Of a stretch of DNA of 64,000 nt, positions 24,683 through 35,406 are shown one piece after another. Under the pieces are notes generated by a model. The model did no database searches, was not told where the DNA came from, and was given only the letters and a program-made list of their open reading frames with translations. The stretch spans positions 1 to 64,000 of the forward strand of contig CALMZO010000035.1 of assembly GCA_937870825.1 (NCBI GenBank), read 5' to 3'. The translations under genes were made by a program, and so were the position numbers. This DNA is from an uncultured Chloroflexota bacterium. Lineage in GTDB: Bacteria; Chloroflexota; Anaerolineae; UBA4142; SHND01. Positions within the stretch are counted from its first letter, which is position 1. Each line of letters starts with the position of its first letter.

Positions 24683-26203
24683 TCATTTATCTGTCACAAA
24701 TATCCTTTCGTACAAATCCTTGCCGTAACTCGTTTGCAGTGGCTCGCCTTCTTTCACCCTAAAGGTGCGCGTCCCATCCACCTGCCGTTCGGCGCGCAGG
24801 TAGATCGCGTCGCGCATTTCTTGCGCGTAAAAGCCGCGCGCAAATTCGTACAAATGAGTAACATAGAAAATCTTGATGCCTTTTTCCCGTAACGCGCAAA
24901 CGATTTGTTTGGCAATCTCCGAGCCCTCGCGTTCGTTGGTCGCCGCAAAGGATTCATTGCACAACAGTAGCGAGTTCGTAGCAATGTGGTCAACGATTTC
25001 GCTCATGCGTTTGAGTTCTTCGTCAAATTTCCCACTTTGCATAGTGGCATCTTCTTCGCGTTTATAGTGCGTGAATACGCCATTGCAAACGTTCGCGCAG
25101 AACGCTTCTGCTGGGACGAACATGCCGCATTGCATCATGACTTGTGCCAGACCGATGCTGCGTAAAAAGGTGGATTTGCCGCCCTGATTTGCGCCCGTAA
25201 TGATGACGAGACTTTTTTCGTCCGCGTTGACGGTGTTACCCACCACGCGCGGTTCGATGCGCAAGGTGAGACACACGTCATAAAGTCCGCGAACAGAATG
25301 CTGGAATCGTTTCGATTCCGAGCGTTCCTGTCGCGCCATCGGCACCGGAAAACAAATCGGTTCGCCCTTTTCAGCAAGACGTTCGTGCAGGTTCAAGCAG
25401 CCGACATAAAATCCCAATTCCGCGCGCAGCAGTTTGAAAAAACTGAGGGTGTGGTCGGCGGATTGCGCGAGGGCATTGGCAGCCAGATTGATCCCCTGTC
25501 CTTGCAGTTCCGTAAGAGCTTTTGCCCCGCTCTCGTCGCGGTCGGCGATGGTAAACGTATACTCGCGCGGTTTTGTTGCCAAAACCCGCTTCAGCCAATT
25601 CGGTTCTTTTTCAGGCGGTTTGCGAAGGATGTAATTCTTGCCTTTGTTGCCTTGCCCCAATTCGGCGCTGACCAAAACGCCGTCGGGGAATTTTAGTTCT
25701 CGCAGATGCCGCCGAATCTCGGCAAAATACTCATTGGTCAGTTCTTGCTGGAGCATTACAAAAAACCGCGTAAACCCTTCTGACTCGCATTGCCGCGCGT
25801 ACGTATCGGCAAACATTCTCAATTTCTTGAGCTGGTCCATAAACAACTGCAGTACCTCGATGGCACGCGAGAGCGTGGCAGGCGGATAGTCGCGGAGAAT
25901 GCCCCAGTAATGCTTGCGTTCCTTTTCAATCGCTTCCACCGCGATGGTGTACATCTCGCGAACCATGGCGGGATTGTTCAAACAATCCTTGAGAATTGGC
26001 TGGCGATAGAGGATTGTGTCGAGATCATTGTCCAAACCGGACAAGACCGTTTGCTTTGCCACTTTGAGCAAAAATTCGTCGTCGCGTGCCATCGCGCCAA
26101 ACAGCGTTTGGAGTTCCAAATCTTGCATAAGGTCGCGGGAGAGCGCGGGCAATTCCTGCTCGAGATCGAAATCGCGGCTTGAATACATCAGATACGCCTT
26201 CAT
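24683..26203 (-). CDS. MutS-like ATPase without mismatch-recognition domain (second of pair)
   Basis: 506 residues. The first 300 form helical MutS core/lever-like sequence; the ATPase follows with Walker A ITGANQGGKSTFLRSIG (consensus GPNMGGKST) near 332-348 and a Walker B region SLLLCNESFA where the usual Asp-Glu is Asn-Glu. Domain I (F-x-E mismatch reader) and the connector are absent. MutS relatives of this kind are among the known neighbours of fluoride riboswitches; their role is not known. ATGA overlap with its paralogue suggests an obligate heterodimer. Last gene of the riboswitch 4 operon. Confidence 0.85.
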   Translation of the reverse strand: MKAYLMYSSRDFDLEQELPALSRDLMQDLELQTLFGAMARDDEFLLKVAKQTVLSGLDNDLDTILYRQPILKDCLNNPAMVREMYTIAVEAIEKERKHYWGILRDYPPATLSRAIEVLQLFMDQLKKLRMFADTYARQCESEGFTRFFVMLQQELTNEYFAEIRRHLRELKFPDGVLVSAELGQGNKGKNYILRKPPEKEPNWLKRVLATKPREYTFTIADRDESGAKALTELQGQGINLAANALAQSADHTLSFFKLLRAELGFYVGCLNLHERLAEKGEPICFPVPMARQERSESKRFQHSVRGLYDVCLTLRIEPRVVGNTVNADEKSLVIITGANQGGKSTFLRSIGLAQVMMQCGMFVPAEAFCANVCNGVFTHYKREEDATMQSGKFDEELKRMSEIVDHIATNSLLLCNESFAATNEREGSEIAKQIVCALREKGIKIFYVTHLYEFARGFYAQEMRDAIYLRAERQVDGTRTFRVKEGEPLQTSYGKDLYERIFVTDK

Positions 26204-27735
26204 ACGTTTAGCCGTTCCTTCAAGATTGCATACGTCAGGCGATATTTTTCGGCAATCGAAATCGCATAAGCAAGTCCATCCGCGCGGCGGCGTACGATTT
26301 TAAAAGTTCGATGCGTCGGATTTTCGGGGACGACCATACTGACCATACTTACCGTTTTCTTGCTAAAGGACGTCAACTCGTCAATGAAGGTGACACATAC
26401 ACACACGAGATCGAGCGCGATAATTCTTTCTAGCACCTCTTTGCTCAAAAAAACCGCGTCGCTCAACGTCGTCGAGGTGAAAATCTCGTTCAAGATGATG
26501 ATGCTGCTCGACGTTGCCTGAGCGAGAATCGCGTGAACCCGGAAGAGATCGTCTTCGAGTTTGCCGCGCAAGTTTTCGATGTCTTCTTCACGTTCGAAAT
26601 GCGTCAAGAGTTGGTCAAACAAAAAGAGCTGTGCCTGACGACCCGGCACGGGACAGCCCAAGCTTGCCAAATAATGCAGCTGCCCGAATACACGCGCGAA
26701 CGTTGTTTTGCCGCCTTGATTCGGACCCGTAACGACAAGGATGCGTTCTGGGTCTCGCAAGTAGAAATCGTTGCAGACGATGGAGGCGTTCTGTAAGCGG
26801 AGTTTATAGGCGAGCGCGAGATCAAAGCCCGCGTCGTTTGAAATTCGCTTGTCCGTAGTGGAAAGGCGCGGATAGCAAAATCGCAAATGCGCGTGTTGAA
26901 AAATCGCCATATAGTCGAGATAGGCGACATAGAATTGGATTTCGCGGTCGAATGTGCAAAGCGTTTCATCTATGAAATTCATGTGGCGCGCGCAAAAATC
27001 GTCGAGACGCTCGAAAATGTCGGGATGCAATTGGGCGACGAAATCCAGCACGCGCGCTTCGACATGATTCATTTCGGGCCAGTTCGGTAATTTCGCGCGA
27101 TAGTCTCGTACCGCGCCTTGGCGAAATTTCTCAAAGGTCGCTGTCACCTCCGCGCTGTAATCAGCTTCTCCTTCGTACTTGCGAACCTTGATGCTGTTGT
27201 CTTTGATGCGGAAACAATAGCGGATGGTGGACAAATCGATTTGCAGCTGCTTGGTTTCTGCGACGAGCGAGGAGAAGGGTTCCGCTTGGAGATAGCTCGT
27301 CAGATATTCGCGGAACGCGAGCAAGCCGCGCGCGCGTAAGTCGAACCGAGTCAAATCTTGCGCAAGCTGCTGCGCGGCATCGCAATACGTTTCCACCGCG
27401 TCCAAAAACCAACGCTCCTTTTGATATTGATAGGACAGCTTGTCAGCTTGCTCTAGCTGTTCGCGCACTCGGCGCATTTTTTGCGCAAAGGATTTGATAT
27501 GCTCGAGCAGCGTCTTGTCTTCGAGGTCGCGAAAAACTTGATGGCGATATTCGAGCGCGTCGATATCACGTAAAGGGGCATACAAAAATGGCTTCAAATT
27601 GTATGCATCCTTGCCTGCCGTGATCTCGGCAACAATCTGGTCCAGATTCAAATCACCGAAACATTCGGGGGCTTTGGCTGTCTCTGCGCGCGTTTGATCT
27701 TCGGGTCTCTCGAAAAGTATGCTTGGCAAATTCAT
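26200..27735 (-). CDS. MutS-like ATPase without mismatch-recognition domain (first of pair)
   Basis: 511 residues from the ATG at 27735 (GGAGCG upstream; the frame is open to a TTG at 27780). Same layout as the following gene: helical core (FRDLEDKTLLEHIKSFAQKM, QLEQADKLSYQYQKE), Walker A VTGPNQGGKTTFARVFGQ, then SSIIILNEIFTSTTLSDAV with Asn-Glu in place of Asp-Glu, and CVCVTFIDELTSF as the His-switch-like segment (Thr-Phe instead of Thr-His). The paralogue keeps YVTHLYE there, so the two sites differ and may be catalytically asymmetric. No N-terminal DNA mismatch domain. Confidence 0.85.
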   Translation of the reverse strand: MNLPSILFERPEDQTRAETAKAPECFGDLNLDQIVAEITAGKDAYNLKPFLYAPLRDIDALEYRHQVFRDLEDKTLLEHIKSFAQKMRRVREQLEQADKLSYQYQKERWFLDAVETYCDAAQQLAQDLTRFDLRARGLLAFREYLTSYLQAEPFSSLVAETKQLQIDLSTIRYCFRIKDNSIKVRKYEGEADYSAEVTATFEKFRQGAVRDYRAKLPNWPEMNHVEARVLDFVAQLHPDIFERLDDFCARHMNFIDETLCTFDREIQFYVAYLDYMAIFQHAHLRFCYPRLSTTDKRISNDAGFDLALAYKLRLQNASIVCNDFYLRDPERILVVTGPNQGGKTTFARVFGQLHYLASLGCPVPGRQAQLFLFDQLLTHFEREEDIENLRGKLEDDLFRVHAILAQATSSSIIILNEIFTSTTLSDAVFLSKEVLERIIALDLVCVCVTFIDELTSFSKKTVSMVSMVVPENPTHRTFKIVRRRADGLAYAISIAEKYRLTYAILKERLNV

Positions 27736-27792
27736 CGCTCCATCTTTACAGTCGACTAATACGGAGATGCGGGATTTCAAGAGTGCATCTGT

Positions 27793-29496
27793 TCAGAGCA
27801 ATTTGATATGGTAATACAAAGTAAACACCCATACATACACGCTGACCAAGAGGATAACGAGGAGGAGCGCTCGATAGGTGTGAATTTCCTCGGCTTGCGT
27901 CTTGATTCGATTCGATGCTTCGATCAGTCGCAATATATCCCCCACGTCATTAATCCAGATTCTTGAGAGTCTGCGCGCGATGGGCGAACTGTTCTTGACA
28001 AAAGATATGCTGATGTCTGCCACTTTTAGAGCGATACCGTCGTTGGGTCCGTCTCCAACCATCGCTACAAGACGATCCTTCCGTTGGAGAAGCGTTATCA
28101 CAAGACGTTTTTGAGACGGTAGCAATCTGGCAAAGACCGAGCAATATTCAGATTGCCGGGCGACCTCATCGAGCGCCATTCCTGCAATCATCTTGCCTGT
28201 TAAAACAATCTTTGAATCATTCGCGATTCCGCATTCGACAGCAACCCTCCCCGCCGTCTCCTCCCTGTCTCCCGTCAACAACACAGCTCTTTTTGCTTCG
28301 AGGGATACGCCACGAATCAACTGCCTCGCCCCGGGTTGCAGTGCGTTCTCCAGGTGAAACAAGCCCAGGAAAATAAAAGCGGCGGGCGGCTGAGCGTGTT
28401 CATTCAATGTGTACGCGAGTGCAATCGCGGTTCCACCGCTTTGGTTGATGGTGTCAACACGAGCTTTAATCTTCACCCAAAACTCAAAATTCGCTTCGCT
28501 CACATCACCCATGGCAGTCAAGTAACGATCGCAGAGGGTGAGGATGATAGACGGATCTCCTTTTGCAAAATAATAGAGTTGCTCGTTCCTTTTGAAACCG
28601 CAAGCCATGTAACGGTTTTCCGAGTCAAAGGGCTTGTCATAGATTCGTTCGTATTGTGACAGCTCCTGCTTTACGTTCACTCCATTTTTCAACGCGAAGG
28701 AAATTAGCGCTCTATCTACAGGATTGGCTTGGTCCAATTTTTCATGGATGAAAACGTCGTGGCATAACGCGCATGCCAGTTTCGTATTGTCAAAAGGCAT
28801 TCCATCCTTCAGGAGCGGGTTCGATGCAAGAGCTGCATCGGCATAATAAACATCCCTGACATCCAGCACCCGTGCGGTTAGCACTCCGGTTTTATCAAAA
28901 CAGATAGTATCAATTTCATGCATCTGCTCGAGGGCGAGCGGGTCGCGGACTTGAATCCCAACGCGCTTTAATCGTCTCGCCTCGGTCGAAAGGATCCAGT
29001 AACGAAAGAGTTCGTAATTCTGCAATCCGACGAGCACAGCGGCTACGAACAAGAAAATCAAAATCACGACCAACTCATTTTCTGATTGACTTGAAATAAA
29101 TGCGAAAGCGGGCAACAGCAGCAGGACAAGTCCAAAGTATTCGATTTTCAACAGACGGATTTTCCGAGAGTTGTCTTGCTCCCAGCTTTGTTTCAGCGCG
29201 CCGCCGTATTCTGTTTGATCGCCCGTTGCAACGACGATCCCCTTTCCTGCTCCTCTTGTTATTCTGCTCCCCCTAAAGAGGAAAGTATCTTCCTCTTGGA
29301 TCTGCTTGACCACCGGCATGATTTCGCCGGTAATATCAAACTCGTCCGTTTCTACCTCTCTCGCTTCCACTAATCGCAGGTCTGCCGGAACGACCTCTCC
29401 CGCTTGAAAGACAACCATGTCGTCCTTGCACAGGCAGTCCTCGTCAATCGTCACCAAGTTTCCATCTTTAACGATGGTTACAGGATTTCCGTCCAT
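27793..29496 (-). CDS. P-type ATPase core lacking most of its membrane ion path
   Basis: 567 residues, far shorter than transport ATPases (800-1000). Cytosolic machinery is complete: actuator loop DITGEIMPV, phosphorylation motif FDKTGVLTAR (Asp201), nucleotide-domain AKGDPS, LLTGDREET, and hinge VGDGPNDGIAL. Membrane parts are reduced: no M1-M2 before the actuator, a pair of helices at about 120-165, and only one or two at the C-terminus. The M4 PEGLP/PxxL-type ion motif is replaced by VGLQNYELFRYWIL. It is therefore unlikely to pump ions and could act as a phosphatase, sensor or regulator. Cotranscribed with enolase upstream and the MutS pair downstream. Confidence 0.75.
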   Translation of the reverse strand: MDGNPVTIVKDGNLVTIDEDCLCKDDMVVFQAGEVVPADLRLVEAREVETDEFDITGEIMPVVKQIQEEDTFLFRGSRITRGAGKGIVVATGDQTEYGGALKQSWEQDNSRKIRLLKIEYFGLVLLLLPAFAFISSQSENELVVILIFLFVAAVLVGLQNYELFRYWILSTEARRLKRVGIQVRDPLALEQMHEIDTICFDKTGVLTARVLDVRDVYYADAALASNPLLKDGMPFDNTKLACALCHDVFIHEKLDQANPVDRALISFALKNGVNVKQELSQYERIYDKPFDSENRYMACGFKRNEQLYYFAKGDPSIILTLCDRYLTAMGDVSEANFEFWVKIKARVDTINQSGGTAIALAYTLNEHAQPPAAFIFLGLFHLENALQPGARQLIRGVSLEAKRAVLLTGDREETAGRVAVECGIANDSKIVLTGKMIAGMALDEVARQSEYCSVFARLLPSQKRLVITLLQRKDRLVAMVGDGPNDGIALKVADISISFVKNSSPIARRLSRIWINDVGDILRLIEASNRIKTQAEEIHTYRALLLVILLVSVYVWVFTLYYHIKLL

Positions 29497-29599
29497 ACTC
29501 TAAAATTTGAACACTTTCGCCTGGCGTCGGGATGGATGCTGAAATATCTTTGCAGGCTGCCGAGAAATGGCACGACCCCTTGGTCGTCATCGCCTGCAA

Positions 29600-31425
<1,826 letters not shown>

Positions 31426-31444
31426 ACCTTCTCTCCCTCAAGAA

Positions 31445-31657
31445 TTAATTCTTGTTCATCCTCGCACGCGCGAATCCAATCGCCGCGCGCACCAGTGCGC
31501 CGACGCCGAAACCGAGAATTGCCAAGCCGATGATGTACAAATCGGGCGGAGCAACTTGGACGACGAGCGCGCCGATAAGCAATAACACAATGCCGACAAT
31601 GACCATGAAACGTTCTGCCGTCAAGTTGTTTCTGGATGACTTGCTATCGGTGGGCAT
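31445..31657 (-). CDS. Small two-helix membrane protein
   Basis: 70 residues with two membrane segments (FMVIVGIVLLLIGALVVQV and LYIIGLAILGFGVGALVRAAI) and short basic ends. No recognised family. It sits between the DUF4129 protein and pyrophosphatase genes in the riboswitch 4 operon, 19 bases before the latter. Confidence 0.6.
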   Translation of the reverse strand: MPTDSKSSRNNLTAERFMVIVGIVLLLIGALVVQVAPPDLYIIGLAILGFGVGALVRAAIGFARARMNKN

Positions 31658-31701
31658 TTACGATTTCTCTATTCGCACTTGGCGCTTGATAACATTTGGG
31701 A

Positions 31702-33129
31702 TTATGCGCGGACATCATTTTCGGAAATAACCTGCCACGCGTGCCGTACGCGTTCGGCGTTTTGCGCGGCGATGGGCGCGACATTGTAGCGCGCGTTCAG
31801 ATATTCGTTCGTGATGAGCGCGAGTTGTTCCGCGCGCATTTCAAATTGCGCGCCGAGCGCGAGCTCCAATTCGCGCGGGGTTTGTCCCGCCGTGCGCGTC
31901 ACGCCCCGTTGTGCCGCCCACGCGAGCAACTCTTGATACACGCGGCGAATCTGCGCGCGCGCGTCGTCGCCGCGAATTTCCACAAAGGGCGCGTCTGCGT
32001 TTTGTGTTTGTGCCGCGCGTCGAAACAAATTTCGCAACTGCGCTTGGAGCAAATCGAACGAGAACACCGATTCGCGCGTTTCGTCCGCGTCCTCTGTCGC
32101 GTACGCGCGGAAACGTCGAAACGCGATGGCAAATAACGCGACGAGCGCGAGCACAATCAAGAGCGCCGAAACAATTTGCGCGACGCGAACGAGTTCGGGC
32201 GGAAGCGTTGAAGTCGCGGCGTCTTGATTTTTGAACAGCTCATCCAAGCGCACGGGTTCTTGCAATTGAAAGGGTGTACCTTCACTTGGCGTGAAATGAA
32301 TCACGCGCCCAAGCACATCGAGGATTCCGAAAAAGACGAGCGCGACGACATAGACGATAATCAACAATACACTCGTAATCAATCGCCAAACGAATACCAC
32401 GACTCCCACGATGCGCGCCGCCCATTCGGGTGCAAACACGCCGCCGAGAATGAACCCAACCAAGACCAATGCCGCAACGACGATACCGACGGTGCCGAGC
32501 CAAAAACGATTCAGCGCAAAGGATTGACCCAACGTTGCGCTTTCATATTGCTGTGCGTCGCGCAAACTCGCGAGCGCGAGGACTGCAAGCCCGAGTGCAA
32601 AATAAAAGAGAATCGGAAAAAGTAATTCGGCGGGCTCAAGTGTATGTGTCGACAGCGCGCCAAACACGACGAGCGCAAGCGCAATCACGCCATACACAAA
32701 ATTGCGCGCGTAAGTGTCATAGCGAATCGGTTCGCGTCCCGCCACGATGCCCCACCGCCAACACCACGCCGTGACAAGGACGGCGACAAACAACGCGCCG
32801 AGGTCGGCAAATGGCATTGTGCCAAACGAAACGTAGAGGGTCAGCATTGCCGCAATCACACCGCCGCCAACGACGAGCCACGTTCCGCGCGTATCACGCA
32901 AACGAAACACCGCGAGCTGTGTAAAGAATGTGCTGACTGCCAATAGTCCAAATACAATAAACAGCGGAATGAGCTCACTACGCGGCGGCTCGAGGACATG
33001 TGCCCACAAGCACAGTCCAAGCCACAGCCACACTGCGCGCATTGCGGCAAGCGCAAACGGCAGCACGCCATCGTCAATCCAATTCCACGAACGTTTCGTT
33101 TCTTTCAAGCGCATGAATTGATGCATCAT
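31702..33129 (-). CDS. Multispanning membrane protein with C-terminal DUF4129 domain
   Basis: 475 residues. About ten hydrophobic helices occupy residues 15-290 and one more lies near 325; the C-terminal 100 residues (QIRRVYQELLAWAAQRGVTRTAGQTPRELELAL) are the DUF4129 cytosolic domain. DUF4129 proteins usually accompany MoxR and DUF58 genes, as here, often with a transglutaminase, which is missing. Role in the MoxR complex is unknown. Confidence 0.8.
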   Translation of the reverse strand: MMHQFMRLKETKRSWNWIDDGVLPFALAAMRAVWLWLGLCLWAHVLEPPRSELIPLFIVFGLLAVSTFFTQLAVFRLRDTRGTWLVVGGGVIAAMLTLYVSFGTMPFADLGALFVAVLVTAWCWRWGIVAGREPIRYDTYARNFVYGVIALALVVFGALSTHTLEPAELLFPILFYFALGLAVLALASLRDAQQYESATLGQSFALNRFWLGTVGIVVAALVLVGFILGGVFAPEWAARIVGVVVFVWRLITSVLLIIVYVVALVFFGILDVLGRVIHFTPSEGTPFQLQEPVRLDELFKNQDAATSTLPPELVRVAQIVSALLIVLALVALFAIAFRRFRAYATEDADETRESVFSFDLLQAQLRNLFRRAAQTQNADAPFVEIRGDDARAQIRRVYQELLAWAAQRGVTRTAGQTPRELELALGAQFEMRAEQLALITNEYLNARYNVAPIAAQNAERVRHAWQVISENDVRA

Positions 33130-33147
33130 TCGTAATCGTATTTCCGC

Positions 33148-34368
33148 TCAAGCGCCGAGATTCAACTGCGCGAGATTTTCCCACGCTGCGCGTCCGCCCA
33201 GCCAATACGTTTTGATTCCATCGGGGATTTCGCGCGGTGGTTCTTCGCCAATCGTGAGCAGTGTGACGGGATGTCCAGCGCGTTTTGCTTCCAACAGCGC
33301 GGCGAGTAATTCATCCGTGAGGACTGCCGAAATCGCAATGAGCGTCGCGCCAAACGGCAGTGTGCCCAGTTCGGCGCGCAGAACGTCTTCGATTTGGGCG
33401 AGCGCCAAATAATTCGACCATGCGAGTGCGTCGAGCAGCAGCGACCACTGCTCGGAACGCCGCGATGGGGGAATGTGAATCAGCGCGTTTTCATTGCGGC
33501 GCGCGGCATCCGAATACAACCCCACCGCTTCGCGCGCATCGAGCAATGCGCGCGCAACCGACGCGGCGACTGTAAAAACAAATTCGAGATATTCGGGTAC
33601 AAAACTCACATACCGCGCGGGCAGTGTTTGCACATCCAGAAAAATGATTGCCACACGCTGCGCGCTCGGTTCAAAAATTTTTGTCTGCAATGTGCCGCGT
33701 CGCGCGGACGCTTTCCAATGTATAAAACGCGGACTGTCACCCGCAACATATTCGCGTGCGCTCATCAAACGCAGCGGGTCTTCTGCAATTTTGCGCGTCA
33801 TTTTCGCGTCGCCGAACGGATGCGCGGCGGGCAAACTCAACGCGGTGAGCGGCACAACTTTTGGGTACACGAGCAATAAATCGGTTTGGGAAAATTCTTG
33901 CTGCTGTGTGCGCAACCCAAACATATCGCCCGAACTCAATTGGACGGGTCCAAATTCCAACGCGCCGCGCCGCGTAGCGCGCACGCGATAATGTTTTCGC
34001 ACGCGTTCGTAAAAACGCAGGGCAAGCAGATTCGTCAGTACGCGCCGCGTTTGTTTGTGCGTGAAATGAACATCGCCTTTGATCCATTGCATTTCGGCGG
34101 GAATCTCATCATTCGCCTTGAGCCACGCGAGCGGCAGCGGTTTCGCATTTACAATCTCGACCCACAAATCATTTTCTTCGCCGACAAACATTCGCGTCGT
34201 TCCAAGTTTGCGCGTGTACGTCACCCCCGCAAGCGCGTAGCGTCCCCACAACGCCGTCGTCAGCATCACCAGCGCGAGCATCGCTGCGAGCAAAAACAAA
34301 AGTGGATTCTGCAAGAGGATGCTGGCGGCGAAAAGAAGGATGGTGAGAATATTCAGAGTGCGAATCAT
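33148..34368 (-). CDS. DUF58 protein (MoxR partner)
   Basis: 406 residues. Two N-terminal membrane helices (NILTILLFAASILL; LLFLLAAMLALVML) lead to a beta-rich region and the DUF58 signature DSPRFIHWKASARRGTLQTKIFE, then a von Willebrand A-like domain (RVAIIFLDVQTL; TLIAISAVLTDELL). DUF58 proteins work with MoxR AAA+ ATPases to fold or activate partner proteins, probably metal-dependent ones. Ten bases after the moxR gene. Confidence 0.88.
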   Translation of the reverse strand: MIRTLNILTILLFAASILLQNPLLFLLAAMLALVMLTTALWGRYALAGVTYTRKLGTTRMFVGEENDLWVEIVNAKPLPLAWLKANDEIPAEMQWIKGDVHFTHKQTRRVLTNLLALRFYERVRKHYRVRATRRGALEFGPVQLSSGDMFGLRTQQQEFSQTDLLLVYPKVVPLTALSLPAAHPFGDAKMTRKIAEDPLRLMSAREYVAGDSPRFIHWKASARRGTLQTKIFEPSAQRVAIIFLDVQTLPARYVSFVPEYLEFVFTVAASVARALLDAREAVGLYSDAARRNENALIHIPPSRRSEQWSLLLDALAWSNYLALAQIEDVLRAELGTLPFGATLIAISAVLTDELLAALLEAKRAGHPVTLLTIGEEPPREIPDGIKTYWLGGRAAWENLAQLNLGA

Positions 34369-34377
34369 TTTGAGTTG

Positions 34378-35406
34378 TCAGTTATCAGTTGGCATTATGA
34401 AGGATACTGTTGACTGTTGACTATTGACTCTTGACTCTTGACTGTCTTCGACACTCCAACTCTCTTCCACTGGCACCGGCACGCGCGCGGCGATGTCTTG
34501 CAAAATTTCGCGTACGCCGCGTCCGCGCACGCGCGATTGGCTGGAGGTCATTAGGCGATGTTCGAGAACGGGCGCGAGCAATTGTTTGACATCATCGGGC
34601 AAAACGAAAGTGCGTCCGCGTATTGCCGCCAACGCTTGCGAAGTGTGATACAGCGCGAGCGAACCGCGCGGACTCGCGCCGAGTTGTATCGCGTCGTTTT
34701 CGCGCGTGGCGCGCGTCAGACGCACAATGTATTCTTCGACGGCAGGATGCACCAATACAGCGCGCACGCTCTTTTGCAATTCCAAAATTTCCGATGCGTG
34801 AATGACGGGCGCGAGTTCGGTGAGGGGATTGGTTTCGCGGAAACGGCGCAGAATCGCGCGTTCATCGCTTTCGTTTGGATAACCGAGCGCGACGCGCATG
34901 AGAAAACGGTCCACTTGCGCTTCGGGCAATGGAAACGTGCCTTCGAGTTCGACAGGATTTTGTGTGGCGAGAACGAGAAAGGGACGCGGTAACAAATGCG
35001 TGGCGCCGTCAACGGTCACTTGACGCTCTTCCATCGCTTCGAGCAGCGCGGCTTGGGTGCGCGGACCCGCGCGATTGATTTCGTCGGCGAGAATGATTTG
35101 CGCGAGCAGCGGACCCGCGCGGAATCCAAATTCATTCGTGCGTTGATTGAACACGCTCACGCCCGTAATATCGCTCGGCAAGAGGTCAGGCGTGAATTGA
35201 ATCCGTTGAAACGAAGCATCGAGCGATTTCGCCAACGTTTTCGCCAGCATCGTCTTGCCGATGCCCGGCACATCTTCCAACAAAACATGTCCTTCACACA
35301 GCAGAGCAACCAACAACAATTCAATCGTTTCGTTTTTACCAACGATGACGCGCGCGATATTTTCTTTAATTCGATGCGCGACATTCTGCACTTGCATTAC
35401 ATCCAC
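34378..35406 (-). CDS. MoxR-family AAA+ ATPase
   Basis: 342 residues. AAA_3 domain with Walker A LLEDVPGIGKTMLAKTLA, Walker B IILADEINRAGPRTQAALLEAMEE, sensor 1 LATQNPVELEGTFPLPEAQ and sensor 2 ASPRGSLALYHTSQALA. MoxR ATPases act as chaperones with vWA/DUF58 partners and are known neighbours of fluoride riboswitches. The last 15-20 residues (SQESRVNSQQSTVS) come from a short repetitive DNA tract of AGTCAA words (34385-34445), apparently added to the gene end. Confidence 0.93.
   Translation of the reverse strand: MDVMQVQNVAHRIKENIARVIVGKNETIELLLVALLCEGHVLLEDVPGIGKTMLAKTLAKSLDASFQRIQFTPDLLPSDITGVSVFNQRTNEFGFRAGPLLAQIILADEINRAGPRTQAALLEAMEERQVTVDGATHLLPRPFLVLATQNPVELEGTFPLPEAQVDRFLMRVALGYPNESDERAILRRFRETNPLTELAPVIHASEILELQKSVRAVLVHPAVEEYIVRLTRATRENDAIQLGASPRGSLALYHTSQALAAIRGRTFVLPDDVKQLLAPVLEHRLMTSSQSRVRGRGVREILQDIAARVPVPVEESWSVEDSQESRVNSQQSTVSFIMPTDN

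Noticed and set aside
27793-29496. A functional metal or fluoride efflux P-type pump
   Set aside because: Catalytic domains are intact, but the ion-binding membrane helices are missing; described as pump-less instead.
34385-34445. AGTCAA-type simple repeat as a separate regulatory element
   Set aside because: It is inside the moxR coding end (translated as SQESRVNSQQSTVS); no pairing or operator pattern beyond simple repetition.
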